Positions 17,420 through 25,268 of a stretch of DNA of 64,000 bases are shown here, piece after piece. The stretch is from Gemmatimonas sp. UBA7669 (lineage in GTDB: Bacteria > Gemmatimonadota > Gemmatimonadetes > Gemmatimonadales > Gemmatimonadaceae), in contig NZ_DLHL01000011.1 of assembly GCF_002483225.1 (NCBI RefSeq), forward strand, positions 396,253 through 460,252. The letters run 5' to 3'. The number at the start of each line of letters is the position of its first letter. Positions within the stretch are counted from its first letter, which is position 1. Made by a program: the position numbers and the translations under genes. Below the pieces are notes generated by a model. The model had not been told where the DNA came from. It ran no database searches and worked only from the letters and a program-made list of their open reading frames with translations.

Positions 17420-18285
17420 TCAATCGGGCTGATCGCCTTCGCGTAGAGCATACGGCTCGATCACCGGCCCCGCCAGTTCGGCCCGCCCTGACAGGTATTC
17501 ACGGATGCCAAACGGAACCTGCAGGACCAGCGTCGCGCCGTCCCCCACAACCAGGTAAGCGCCTTGTACCTGACCTTGCGAGCCGGTGTTCCCTAGCTCG
17601 TGCCAGACCCGGTATGGGGTGGCTCCAGCGGCGAAGGCGCACCTTGTGCCGCTATGTCAGCTACAGGGTAGCGATGTGGCAGGCATGTCGATCTCCGATG
17701 CGAACACGACGATGGCCCACCAAATGCTGCCGTCCATCAGGGCCTCTGCGGGAACCTCGCGCAAGGCGATCTCGTCGTGCTCGGGCTCATATCGCAGCTC
17801 CTGCAGTCGGATCTGCAGCGGGAGATGCACTCGCCCGCCGGCATCCTGCACGGTGAGTTGGACGTCGCGAGGAACCCCCTTGGCTTCCTCTGGAGACATC
17901 GGCTGGAGCACGACGTGGCCGGTATTTACCTCGCGGCCGGGACCATGGCGCGATCGCTCGGCAACGATGTCCGGCTCAACGGGATACTGGTGGATTGAGG
18001 ACGATCCTGGAAGAGGCAGCTGTACTTGCCACACGCCCATAGGCTGCGCGTGCGGTGCGGCTACGAGGATTGCCGACAGTGTTTGCGGTCTGTCTGGACG
18101 GCGGGGAGGCTCATGCGGGTCCGGCGCCCGCGTTCGCAGTTCGCCAAGCAGCTGATCGCCGCGCCAAAGTGTCAGCGGCATTTCTGTCATCCGAACGGAC
18201 GTGATCGCGCTGGCTGTGCCTCAGCGGTCGCTACCGTCAAGCTGAAAAGCAGTACGGTACGCATCAGAAGGTCGCGTACTCTCAT
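17420..18285 (-). pseudogene. exported protein gene broken by frameshift and in-frame TGA
   Basis: Three pieces fit one gene. From 18285 a 32-codon frame encodes a clean signal peptide (MRTVLLFSLTVATAEAQ) and stops at an ATGA junction. The next frame from 18190 encodes 177 residues including SIHQYPVEPDIVAE and WWAIVVFASEI, then meets TGA at 17657-17659. The same frame continues open for 78 more codons with good coding character (YRVWHELGNTGSQGQVQGAY, LVVGDGATLVLQVPFGIREY) to a TGA at 17420. No family recognised. A frameshift plus a nonsense codon make it a probable pseudogene; sequencing error could explain either. Confidence 0.55.
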
Positions 18286-18317
18286 GTCCTAGATACCGCT
18301 TCCATGGTGAATGGTCA

Positions 18318-18453
18318 GCATAGCGTATGCTTCTGCTGCGGCCGCTCCGACAAGAAGGGTTTGGCAGGGCGTCCGCAACCGACTTAGGCCATCATGGATG
18401 CCCCGCCCAACCCAATCCGCACCTGCGGCTGTCAGCATCAAGCGTCGTTATAC
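18318..18453 (-). repeat. attC site following the DUF6946 cassette
   Basis: 136 bp. Minus-strand R'' is GTATAAC, overlapping the TAA stop of the gene, followed by GACGCTTGATGCTGAC; the R' side is GCCGCAGCAGAAGC and then GCTATGC. The second T of the GTT core has become C, which should prevent insertion at this site. It belongs to the longest subfamily in the array, with the sites at 27.0 and 30.3 kb. Confidence 0.75.
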
Positions 18454-19158
18454 CGCCGCGCGCACAGTCTGATCGTCGGCCGGCGCCACACCGACCCAGC
18501 CAATCCAGAAATCGATCCCGAAGCGAAGGCCGACGTGGTGGACACGGTTGGCGTCGGCTTCGACGCCGAGATAGCGAGCCCAGCGCTGGTAGTCGCCAAG
18601 CGATGCGTCGTTGTCGCCAAATGCGTGCACCAGGAACAGCGCACGCGGGACTTGGAAGCGCACGGCTTCAAGAATCGCGGCGACAGGCCGATGCATCAGC
18701 TGGTAGCGGAGGCTCTCCGTATCCTGTCTGCTGATTTCAAGGATGTTGCACAGCTGGGCGAGCCGCGCGGGCTTACCGCTCTTCTCCGAGGCATCGGCGA
18801 GCCACTCAGCGACTGGGCGGTCAAAGGGCTCACCGGCCTTCGCCTCGACTGCCACGGACACAACTCCGGACTTTGTTGCAAAGAGGGCCCAGAAGTCAGT
18901 TTGCGATGCGTGCCCGCCGCCTTCCAGCTCGACCTGATGCTCGGGGATGCCCAGCAGAAGCGATGCGCCACTGAATATTGGCTCTGCATCAAGGGTGGCC
19001 GCGACCGCAGGCGGGATGCCGCGCTCCGACCCGCGAGCTGCTTCCCACGCGACGGCAGCCTCGAATGCGGACTTAGTCTGTCGCCACTGCGTCGCCGGAT
19101 TCGCAAGCAGGCGGCGCCAGTCGCTGGGGCCCATTGTAGGCACAACTAGTCGCGACAC
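18448..19158 (-). CDS. DUF6946-like protein, putative PD-(D/E)XK nuclease fold (cassette gene)
   Basis: A 236-residue cytosolic protein matching my recollection of the DUF6946 family: an N-terminal SDWRRLLANPATQWRQ block, LGIPEHQVELEGGGHASQTD, then VSVAVEAKAGEPF. Asp-88 and the E105-x-K107 pair form a plausible PD-(D/E)XK core, which would make it a nuclease or a degenerate relative, but no activity is established. Later blocks (LRYQLMHRPVAAILEA, ALFLVHAF) complete the fold. The stop lies in the R'' box of the downstream attC. Placed between the TIR and pseudogene cassettes, it may belong to a defence-rich part of the array. Confidence 0.65.
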   Translation of the reverse strand: MSRLVVPTMGPSDWRRLLANPATQWRQTKSAFEAAVAWEAARGSERGIPPAVAATLDAEPIFSGASLLLGIPEHQVELEGGGHASQTDFWALFATKSGVVSVAVEAKAGEPFDRPVAEWLADASEKSGKPARLAQLCNILEISRQDTESLRYQLMHRPVAAILEAVRFQVPRALFLVHAFGDNDASLGDYQRWARYLGVEADANRVHHVGLRFGIDFWIGWVGVAPADDQTVRAAV

Positions 19159-19175
19159 GAATCTCTCTCAGGTCG

Positions 19176-19271
19176 GTATAAAGTTCGCTTCTGCTGCGGA
19201 AACCCCACTAAGATGCGGCTGCGCAACGGCTGCATCAACAACGTGGCCGTCAGCAGCAAGCGTCGTCATGT
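19176..19271 (-). repeat. attC site following the TIR cassette
   Basis: 96 bp. Minus-strand R'' is ACATGAC, overlapping the TGA stop of the TIR gene, then GACGCTTGCTGCTGACGG; the R' side is CCGCAGCAGAAGC, four bases and TTTATAC. The inner ATGCGG-type motif is present. Both ends are off consensus (AAC to GAC, G to T), so the site is probably inactive. Confidence 0.7.
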
Positions 19272-20384
19272 GTCAGGCGCATCGGCGTCAATCTTCTGCC
19301 GAACCAGCTCCGCCAGCTGTTCGGGCGTTAGCACTCTGAGGTCAAGGTAACCGATTGTACCGGGGACTCCAGGAATGTCCGTATCGTCGAAGCGCACGGG
19401 TAGCATCCTGCCGCCCACGCCCTTGAGGTGGGTTGCGAGGGCATGGCTCTTCTCGTGATTGGGCCAAGCTTTGGCGGCGTAGTGTCGTGAAGAGAACATG
19501 ACGACAAAGCTCGCGTCTTGTCCATAGACGTGTCCAAAGTGCTCGGCGAGATCCTTGCCCCAAAGATTTGTCTGCTCGTATCGGTCGTAGAACACGTCCA
19601 CGCCGGCCTCGCGTAGAGCATCTGCGACCTTTTCAACGTACTCGCGGTCTTCTCCGGCGAACGAGAGCGCGACATCGTACTTTCGACGAGCCGCCGTGCG
19701 GCGCGCACTCCGCTTCTCCTTGGCCGTACTTGGATCCGTTGCGGGAGCAGACGGTCCAGAAGTGGAGGTGCGTATCTTGAAGCCGAGCGCCTCAACGTCG
19801 GCCCGAGACTTCTCGATCTCGCTGCGCCGGGCCGCTACGGCCGCTCGAACCGCGGGCTCAAGCTGGCGGTTGTACTCCGCAACCTGCGCGTCAACCCAAC
19901 CAAGCCACTCCTTCAGCCTGGTGAGATCTTCGTCAAACCACTTTTTTGTTGCGGCGACGTCGCGACCCGGAGAATCGTACGGGAACCGTAACTCGTCTTT
20001 GCCAATCACAGCCCGCGCACCATTCAGTGTATATGTGCTTGGCCGGCATCTTAATACTTGAGGGTCTCCGCTGAATGGGAGATGGTAGCAGACCTCAAGT
20101 CCATCAACGATCGTTGGTCCCCACGGGTTGTGGGCGCGATTGAAGTCGTGGCTGACGTCGATCTTGACGTCGCGCGTGGACACTTCGATTTGGTCGTCAT
20201 GAAGCAAGATGGGTCTTACGACGAGTTCGGAAGCTGTCATTGCGGCGAGGTCTTCATCAGTGCGCGACGCGAATCCGGACTCAGGGATCGTGCGGACACG
20301 CTCAGCGACGCCCTTCAGCTGATCGTCTAGCACTGAGCGCAGGTCGTAATCGCTGAACAGCAGGGTCCAGTCCTTTCTGATCAT
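19266..20384 (-). CDS. TIR-domain protein (cassette gene, putative defence effector)
   Basis: A 372-residue protein. Residues 1-140 are an unrecognised N-terminal domain, 145-205 are helical and probably coiled-coil (KKWFDEDLTRLKEWL to EIEKSRADVEALGF), a basic Ser/Thr linker follows, and 236-365 are a TIR domain: YDVALSFAGEDREYV, then VDVFYDRYEQTNLWGKDLAEH, SFVVMFSSRHYAAKAWPNHEKSHAL and a late LPVRFDDTDIPG. Glu-311 sits where bacterial TIR NADases keep the catalytic Glu. Such proteins degrade NAD+ or make cyclic signalling nucleotides in antiphage systems. That role is inferred; no partner gene is adjacent. The cassette's own attC overlaps its stop. Confidence 0.8.
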   Translation of the reverse strand: MIRKDWTLLFSDYDLRSVLDDQLKGVAERVRTIPESGFASRTDEDLAAMTASELVVRPILLHDDQIEVSTRDVKIDVSHDFNRAHNPWGPTIVDGLEVCYHLPFSGDPQVLRCRPSTYTLNGARAVIGKDELRFPYDSPGRDVAATKKWFDEDLTRLKEWLGWVDAQVAEYNRQLEPAVRAAVAARRSEIEKSRADVEALGFKIRTSTSGPSAPATDPSTAKEKRSARRTAARRKYDVALSFAGEDREYVEKVADALREAGVDVFYDRYEQTNLWGKDLAEHFGHVYGQDASFVVMFSSRHYAAKAWPNHEKSHALATHLKGVGGRMLPVRFDDTDIPGVPGTIGYLDLRVLTPEQLAELVRQKIDADAPDT

Positions 20385-20411
20385 TGGTTATCGCGGAAGT
20401 CGGGTAGGTAC

Positions 20412-20518
20412 GCTTAACGCTTTGTGTTCAGCTGCGAGCGGATGAAATAGAGCGAGCGAAGCGAACGCAGAATAGCCCGCTCGTCTGCTGCAACACTGGG
20501 TGAGACGGCACGTTCGAA
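20412..20518 (-). repeat. attC site upstream of the TIR cassette
   Basis: 107 bp. Minus-strand R' is GTTAAGC, matching GTTRRRY, and R'' is TTCGAAC, partly degenerate. Arms CAGTGTTGCAGCAGACGAGC and GCTCGCAGCTGAACAC pair with one extra base on the R'' side, the asymmetry that sets strand choice in attC. The IS481-type element lies immediately beyond R''. Confidence 0.7.
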
Positions 20519-20530
20519 CACTCACCGGTA

Positions 20531-21831
20531 CAAACCGGGTAGATAGGTAACAGAACAAACCGGCAGCATGGGTAACACTCCATTCAAACTGCATCTTCGC
20601 TTCGTACCCCGCGAGGAGCGACGATGCCGTGGTTGGAGACCGCACCGGTGGAGCAGCGCCAGCAGTTCATCGAAGACTATCAGGAGGGCTTCTATTCCAT
20701 GTCCGAGCTCTGCGCTCGCTATGGGATCAGTCGCAAGACCGGCTACAAGTGGCTCGAGCGGTTCGCCGACGGCGGACGGCGCGGGCTGGCGGATCGGAGT
20801 CGAGCGCCCCACACCTGTCCGCATCGCCTCAGCGACGTCGTGGCGGAGCATCTGTGTCAGGCGCGAAAGAAGCATCCGGACTGGGGGCCAGCGAAGCTGC
20901 TCGACTGGCTTGCCGCCCGGCATCCAGACATCGAATGGCCGGCGACGAGTACGGCGGGGGATTTGCTCGCGCGCCGCGGTTTGGTGGTCAAGCGTCGGCG
21001 TCGGCGCCCACATCAACACCCGGGGGTGGTGGCGCCCGTGACGACGACGCCCAACGATCTGTGGACGGCCGACTTCAAGGGCCAATTCACGACGCGTGAT
21101 GGCATCTGGTGCTATCCCCTCACGATTGCCGATCAGCACACGCGCTTCCTGCTCACGTGTCGCGGGCTCCTCTCCACCAAGGGCGTCGGCGTCAAACCGT
21201 TCTTCGAGCGCGCCTTCCGCGAGTATGGATTGCCCTTGGCCATCCGCACCGACAACGGGGTGCCGTTTGCCACGACCGGCATTCACGGCCTCTCGCAGCT
21301 CAATGTCTGGTGGATGCGGCTCGGCATTCAGCACCAACGCATTCATCCTGGACGACCACAACAGAACGGTGCGCATGAGCGCATGCACCGCACCCTCAAG
21401 CGCGCAGCCATCCGCCCACCGCGAGCCAATGCCGCGGCACAGCAGCGCGCGTTCGACGCCTTCCGGCGCGAGTACAACACCGAACGGCCGCACGAGTACT
21501 TGGGCGGCGAGACGCCGGCCACACACTACGCGAGTTCGCCGCGTCCGTACCCGAAACGACTCCCGGCCCAAGAGTACCCTGGACACTTCCTCGTCAAGAA
21601 GATCACCACGGGAGGGACGTTCCGCTTCCAGCATCGACTGCTGTTCATCGCCCAGTCGCTCACCAATCACCACATTGGATTGGAAGAGACCGATGATGGG
21701 ATTTGGTCCATCTTCTTCAACACCGTCCTCTTGGCCAAGCTCGACGAACGGGACTACATCATTCGCGGGTAACCCGCTCGAACGTGTTACCCATGTTGCC
21801 GGTTTACTCTGTTACCCATCTCCCCGGTTGC
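20531..21831 (+). mobile_element. IS481-type insertion sequence
   Basis: About 1.3 kb with one transposase gene and imperfect terminal inverted repeats of about 45 bp. The left end has ACCGGGTAGATAGGTAACAG then AACCGGCAGCATGGGTAAC, and the right end carries their inverted copies, with GTAACA-type units repeated inside each end. Exact boundaries are uncertain by a few bases and I could not find a clear target duplication. It separates an attC (20412-20518) from the 3' end of the lipoprotein cassette gene. Confidence 0.75.
20624..21772 (+). CDS. IS481-family DDE transposase
   Basis: A 382-residue transposase. Residues 12-60 hold a helix-turn-helix (YSMSELCARYGISRKTGYKW), and the integrase-core domain carries the DDE triad: Asp in NDLWTADFKGQF, Asp in IRTDNGVPFA and Glu in NGAHERMHRTLK. 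A complete, apparently intact frame. It is transcribed on the plus strand, against the cassette genes around it, as expected for an inserted element. Confidence 0.9.
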   Translation: MPWLETAPVEQRQQFIEDYQEGFYSMSELCARYGISRKTGYKWLERFADGGRRGLADRSRAPHTCPHRLSDVVAEHLCQARKKHPDWGPAKLLDWLAARHPDIEWPATSTAGDLLARRGLVVKRRRRRPHQHPGVVAPVTTTPNDLWTADFKGQFTTRDGIWCYPLTIADQHTRFLLTCRGLLSTKGVGVKPFFERAFREYGLPLAIRTDNGVPFATTGIHGLSQLNVWWMRLGIQHQRIHPGRPQQNGAHERMHRTLKRAAIRPPRANAAAQQRAFDAFRREYNTERPHEYLGGETPATHYASSPRPYPKRLPAQEYPGHFLVKKITTGGTFRFQHRLLFIAQSLTNHHIGLEETDDGIWSIFFNTVLLAKLDERDYIIRG

Positions 21832-22413
21832 TCAGCGTCTGACGGCGCAGAAGTATCCCGATGGCGAAGGAAGTATGCGATTGGTCTTGGGATCGTAGAG
21901 CCTGTAGTTCCCGTTCATCGGATTGTCCCATGCGCCGAAGAAGCCCGTGCCGGATACGTGCGTAATGGCGTACCGTGTCGGAGAATCATCGAAACACAGG
22001 TAGGTAATCGGACATCCGTGTACCAGCGTCCGATCGGAGTAGAGTCTCCATGACAGATCGAATTGTACGAACGGTGCCGTGCGTTCGACCCCCACGAGTT
22101 GCGGGATCGGGAGTGGCGTAGAGTCGGCCACGAAAACACCGCGGCGAATCTTCCGGCGTGGCCTTACGAAGGGGGCCCGCGCAGTGCTATCCGGCGCCGC
22201 GAGTTGCACAGTCTCCACTTCGGAAACGCGTCCGTTCACCGTGTCTACCTGGAAGATCCGAAAGTGTCCTTCCAACGCCCGCCACTGTGAGGAGTCGTAG
22301 ACCGCCGCATCGCGGAAGGTCTGGCGATTGCACTGGTCTGGAGCGCGGAATGCTTGACGCGCCGAGCCGCATGCAGTCGCCAACGCTACAGGGAACAGGA
22401 TCAAGTATTTCAT
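21832..22413 (-). CDS. lipoprotein (cassette gene; 3' end abuts the IS481-type element)
   Basis: A 193-residue protein starting MKYLILFPVALATAC with the lipidated Cys at 15. The mature part has ALEGHFRIFQVDTVNGRVSE and a late GYFCAVRR tail; no family recognised. The TGA stop lies at the junction with the insertion sequence, so the native C-terminus may have been a little different and the cassette's original attC is cut off by the IS. The start is 10 bp from a half attC on the upstream side. Confidence 0.6.
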   Translation of the reverse strand: MKYLILFPVALATACGSARQAFRAPDQCNRQTFRDAAVYDSSQWRALEGHFRIFQVDTVNGRVSEVETVQLAAPDSTARAPFVRPRRKIRRGVFVADSTPLPIPQLVGVERTAPFVQFDLSWRLYSDRTLVHGCPITYLCFDDSPTRYAITHVSGTGFFGAWDNPMNGNYRLYDPKTNRILPSPSGYFCAVRR

Positions 22414-22423
22414 GGAGGTGACA

Positions 22424-22445
22424 GGCTAACGTGTGCTTCTGCTGC
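22424..22445 (-). repeat. half attC (L'-R' only)
   Basis: The minus strand reads GCAGCAGAAGCACACGTTAGCC, in which the last seven bases fit GTTRRRY apart from the final pair order and the rest is identical to the R'-side arm of the sites at 27.0 and 30.3 kb. Only about 27 bp separate it from the stop of the DUF3291 gene upstream, too short for the missing R''-L'' arm, so most of the site has been deleted. Confidence 0.6.
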
Positions 22446-22472
22446 AGCCGCTTCCATGAAAAGGCAGCCGAC

Positions 22473-22925
22473 TCAAAAGGAGGACGGGGGCGGAAACGGC
22501 TGTTTGAACGTGAACGCGTTGGGGCTGGGACCGACGCGGCGGAGATCCTCCAGGCGCGCGACCGCTTCCTCAGGCGAAGGCCGGTGGCCTGCGGGCACCC
22601 ACCAGAGTACGAGAAACGCCTCGGCCATCCGGCTGAACCATTCCCGTCGACGCGCGAGAACTTCCGCGTGGCCGCTACGATAGACGTACTGGTGCAGCGC
22701 CTCGAGCGACTCCCAGACGGAGAAGTTGACGATGATGCGGTCGTCGGCATAGGGCCGCACGGCGGTGGCGTCGCCGGTTTCGGTCTGAAAGCGCCAGATG
22801 AAGCCGGGCGCGGCGTCGGCAAGCGCGTTGATCTCGTCGAGTGCGGCAACGAAGTCCGCAATCTCAGGCGCTTCGAGCGGGGCCACCAAGCGTCCGATGT
22901 TGAGTTGCGCGAGCTGGAAGTCCAT
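22473..22925 (-). CDS. DUF3291 domain protein (cassette gene)
   Basis: A 150-residue protein from the ATG at 22925, chosen because it matches the family start and sits 28 bp past the attC core. DUF3291 signatures visible: MDFQLAQLNIGRLVAPLEAP, APGFIWRFQTETGDATAVRP, IIVNFSVWESLEALHQYVYR and VLWWVPAGHRPSPEEAVARL. The family has a ferredoxin-like fold related to antibiotic-biosynthesis monooxygenases; its biological role is not known. The 3' end runs into a truncated attC. Confidence 0.85.
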   Translation of the reverse strand: MDFQLAQLNIGRLVAPLEAPEIADFVAALDEINALADAAPGFIWRFQTETGDATAVRPYADDRIIVNFSVWESLEALHQYVYRSGHAEVLARRREWFSRMAEAFLVLWWVPAGHRPSPEEAVARLEDLRRVGPSPNAFTFKQPFPPPSSF

Positions 22926-22952
22926 TCGATGTCGATGCGGCAGGCTTGGTCC

Positions 22953-23072
22953 GTATAACGACTGGCGTTGTGCGGCGGCACTACAATCAAATGCGGCTGA
23001 GGGCGCGTGCACCAGCCGGCGTCTCCTGCGGCTGCTTCCCCATAGCGCCGTCCGCACCAACGCGGGTTAGAC
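22953..23072 (-). repeat. attC site between DUF3291 and zinc-ribbon cassettes
   Basis: 120 bp. Minus-strand R'' GTCTAAC fits RYYYAAC exactly and R' is GTTATAC. The R''-side arm CGTTGGTGCGG pairs with CCGCACAACG, leaving one unpaired G on the R'' side, the extrahelical base expected of a genuine attC read on this strand. It follows the gene stop by 5 bp and looks intact. Confidence 0.85.
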
Positions 23073-23077
23073 CGCAG

Positions 23078-24106
23078 CTATCGTGTTCTGTCCGACCGAT
23101 GCGTCCGCTTGAAGTCATCCCATCCCGGAGGCTCCAGCAGGTTGTCGGCGATCTCGGCCACTTCTTCCGCCGAACGCCACTCGGCGAGTATGGAACGCAT
23201 CTCACCGGAAAGCACGAGGTCTTCCTGGCGCATCTGGCTGGCGGCTTCGAGGCCCAGCTGCAGGTTCTTGGGAAACTTGTAGATGGCGCCCACTCTCCGC
23301 TCCTGAGACCCACGGCCGAGGACCGACCGTCGGTGAAGCGCCGCGTCCGAGGCGACGGAGTTCAGGAACCCCTCAGTTCCTCCCCGCTCCGCGATCTCCT
23401 GGGCGGCTGACAGCGCGGAATCCGCCGTTCCGCCGGTCTCGTTGATGTAAGGCATCGCCCGGGCAAGCAGGATGCCGACGTCCTGCCCTGAGACGTCTTG
23501 GAAGCCCACATTCTTGGTCCGGACGCGGAGCGCGACTCCCGCCGACTCATCCGGGGCGAAGCACAGCGCCCGGGCCGCCGGCGCGGTGACTTGCAGACAG
23601 GTCCCATCCGCCGTAGTCACGTCGATGACGGGTCGTGAGAGTTCCCACACAGTACGGAAAACCGCAAACGACCCGAGAAGCGAGAACGCGCCGCCGCCAC
23701 CTGTCGCAACACCAAGCAGGCCCGCGGCACTGACGGTACCAAGCGCCGCCATGGTCACCACGAAGCCCCTGCGCCGTCGAACGAGGTTGCGAGCGTATCG
23801 CCAACTGACGAGCTCGCCCAGCGTCGGTCGGCCAACCTGTATCAGCGTCAGTCCCGAGCGGTGACGCAAGAGCGAGATGTCGGACGTGGCCTCCTGGACC
23901 AGCGCCGTCTCCGAAAGGCGCGCGCAATCGTCGAGCGCCTCCCATCGTTCGTCGAACGGACAGAGGTTCCATCGCCCGCACCGCGGGCACACCGCCCAGA
24001 TCCGGCCTCGCGCGAGGTCGAAGGCGATCCGGCGGCCTACCGGGAAGTGCTCCAGCGCCCGGTTCCTGCCGAGTGATGAGGGACAGAAGAGGCAGTTGGA
24101 ATACAT
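23078..24106 (-). CDS. zinc-ribbon membrane protein of unknown function (cassette gene)
   Basis: A 342-residue protein. Residues 4-52 contain two Cys pairs (CLFC and CPRC) plus a following Cys, suggesting a zinc ribbon. A hydrophobic stretch follows at about residues 117-150 (VVTMAALGTVSAAGLLGVAT and GAFSLLGSFAVFRTVW), then a soluble C-terminal region with repeated acidic helices (DSALSAAQEIAERGG, EEVAEIADNLLEPPGWDDF). No named family. It may be a membrane-anchored sensor, but that is a guess from layout. Confidence 0.6.
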   Translation of the reverse strand: MYSNCLFCPSSLGRNRALEHFPVGRRIAFDLARGRIWAVCPRCGRWNLCPFDERWEALDDCARLSETALVQEATSDISLLRHRSGLTLIQVGRPTLGELVSWRYARNLVRRRRGFVVTMAALGTVSAAGLLGVATGGGGAFSLLGSFAVFRTVWELSRPVIDVTTADGTCLQVTAPAARALCFAPDESAGVALRVRTKNVGFQDVSGQDVGILLARAMPYINETGGTADSALSAAQEIAERGGTEGFLNSVASDAALHRRSVLGRGSQERRVGAIYKFPKNLQLGLEAASQMRQEDLVLSGEMRSILAEWRSAEEVAEIADNLLEPPGWDDFKRTHRSDRTR

Positions 24107-24121
24107 GGCGGTGGAATGCGG

Positions 24122-24217
24122 TCTTAGCGCCCAAGTTCAGCTGCAAAGCGGCCACTCGGAGTCCGCCTCCAGGGCAGGCAGCATTGGCCGCTTTGTCAGC
24201 TGCAACGCACGTTAGCT
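24122..24217 (-). repeat. attC site following the Abi_2 cassette
   Basis: 96 bp. Minus-strand R'' AGCTAAC is consensus and its arm GTTGCAGCTGAC pairs with CAGCTGAAC. R' reads GCTAAGA, so the GTT core is damaged at its second base. The sequence GCCGCTTTG/CAAAGCGGC gives a strong inner stem. Similar to the site at 31677-31790. Confidence 0.75.
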
Positions 24218-24234
24218 GGCACATTCCCTCGTGG

Positions 24235-25110
24235 TCACGACCAAAACGCGCGGCCCTGCCAACCGCTTGGGAATCCCATCGCTGAGGAGCTGACAACAGG
24301 GTATCGTGCCGTTAAAGCCTTTAGCCGGTGTTTCCAGTCGGACGTAGGATCAATCACGGCCAAGAGAGCCACGAGAACGATGGCCCGCGCGTGAAAAGTA
24401 TTGGTATTTGTGAACTCAGTTTTCAGCGCTTTGGCGATTCTTGGCTTATCGACTTCGATGGTAGCATTCCAGAGGCGGTTATGGTGCGCGCACATGTTAC
24501 GCAGCACATTCAGCGATCGAAACCATGAGACCAAAATGGCTTCGTCATAGCCAAACTGTTTTGCGACGAGTTTGCGATTGTCTAGATGCAACCCGGAGTA
24601 CAGGCGAGAAAGCACACCGTATGTTATCGCCTCCGAGATCGCCCAGATGGGCGCAATCGGAGGCGAGTTATAGCGTTGTTTGTAGTGATGTATCGCAAGG
24701 TACTTCGCGTCAGCCGCTATTCGCAGAAAGCCTGAGAACGCTTCGTAGTCTTGGTAGTGGACAGACTCACAATGAAAGTGCGGTCCGTGGGCTACAGCGA
24801 GCGTGTTGATAATGGCGGCTCGCAGTGCAACCTCAACTTTTTCCACTGCATCCAAACACAGCAGGCGCAACTCTCGATCGAAGTTGTATAGCGCCAGAAC
24901 GTCGTCAAAGCTGGTACCACCCTTGAACGCTTTGGACGGCAGTAACTGCAGCGGCCTCATATAAATGAGCAGCCGGTAATAGCCTACAAAAGAGAGGGCC
25001 GCCTCACAGGCGGCCACATCAGTTACTGCAAGTCCTCTACGCTGGATGTGCGCGACAAGGTCAGAGGGGGTCTTGGCCGGCTTTCCGTATGCTCTTACGG
25101 TATGGCTCAT
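24235..25110 (-). CDS. Abi_2 (AbiD/AbiF-type) abortive-infection protein with HEPN motif (cassette gene)
   Basis: A 291-residue cytosolic protein of the Abi_2 family. It shows the family blocks GYYRLLIYMRPL (43-54), LYNFDRELRLLCLDAVEKVE (74-93) and, near the end, LRNMCAHHNRLWN, where Arg-204 and His-209 form the RxxxxH signature of HEPN ribonucleases. Abi_2/AbiF proteins block phage growth, probably by RNA cleavage; that activity here is inferred. The 158-bp leader between the upstream attC and the start contains a sigma70-like promoter and a compact nested hairpin, which in this family often marks the abiF-type noncoding RNA. The lower GC of this gene than its neighbours suggests transfer. 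Confidence 0.85.
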   Translation of the reverse strand: MSHTVRAYGKPAKTPSDLVAHIQRRGLAVTDVAACEAALSFVGYYRLLIYMRPLQLLPSKAFKGGTSFDDVLALYNFDRELRLLCLDAVEKVEVALRAAIINTLAVAHGPHFHCESVHYQDYEAFSGFLRIAADAKYLAIHHYKQRYNSPPIAPIWAISEAITYGVLSRLYSGLHLDNRKLVAKQFGYDEAILVSWFRSLNVLRNMCAHHNRLWNATIEVDKPRIAKALKTEFTNTNTFHARAIVLVALLAVIDPTSDWKHRLKALTARYPVVSSSAMGFPSGWQGRAFWS

Positions 25111-25136
25111 TGGCAGCTAAGTAGGTACAAGAAACA

Positions 25137-25184
25137 AGCCCCCTGGTGCGCATTTAGGGCGAACCCTAAAGAGGCGTGGGGGCT
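25137..25184 (-). ncRNA. nested hairpin upstream of the Abi_2 gene (abiF-RNA-like)
   Basis: On the minus strand AGCCCCC (25184-25178) pairs perfectly with GGGGGCT (25143-25137), enclosing a second perfect hairpin, TTTAGGG, loop TTCG, CCCTAAA (25170-25153). It begins about 10 nt after the predicted promoter -10 box and ends 26 nt before the start codon. A structured RNA motif upstream of abiF genes has been described; matching this case to it needs a covariance search. The structure has a stable UUCG-type loop and no U-run, so it does not look like a plain terminator. Confidence 0.6.
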
Positions 25185-25197
25185 ATGATTACTAATG

Positions 25198-25225
25198 AGT
25201 CTAGCGGCAGCCGGCCCAATGTCAA
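25198..25225 (-). promoter_or_regulatory. sigma70-like promoter inside the Abi_2 cassette
   Basis: The minus strand has TTGACA (25225-25220), a 16-bp spacer and TAGACT (25203-25198). The -35 is perfect and the -10 matches four of six bases. Transcription would begin at about 25191, just before the nested hairpin. A cassette with its own promoter does not depend on readthrough from an integron promoter, which is typical of toxin and defence cassettes. Confidence 0.6.
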
Positions 25226-25268
25226 GCACTGGGCAATAGTAGATTCCCGACTATCGGAAGCGAATACC

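Noticed and set aside
15761..17446. 561-codon plus-strand open frame over the regulatory-like gene
   Set aside because: It is Arg/His-rich with no start context or domain, and is the antisense shadow of the exported multi-domain protein.
17657..17659. In-frame TGA as a selenocysteine codon
   Set aside because: No SECIS-like hairpin is apparent after it, no Sec-type family is recognised, and the same gene also has a frameshift, so decay is the simpler reading.
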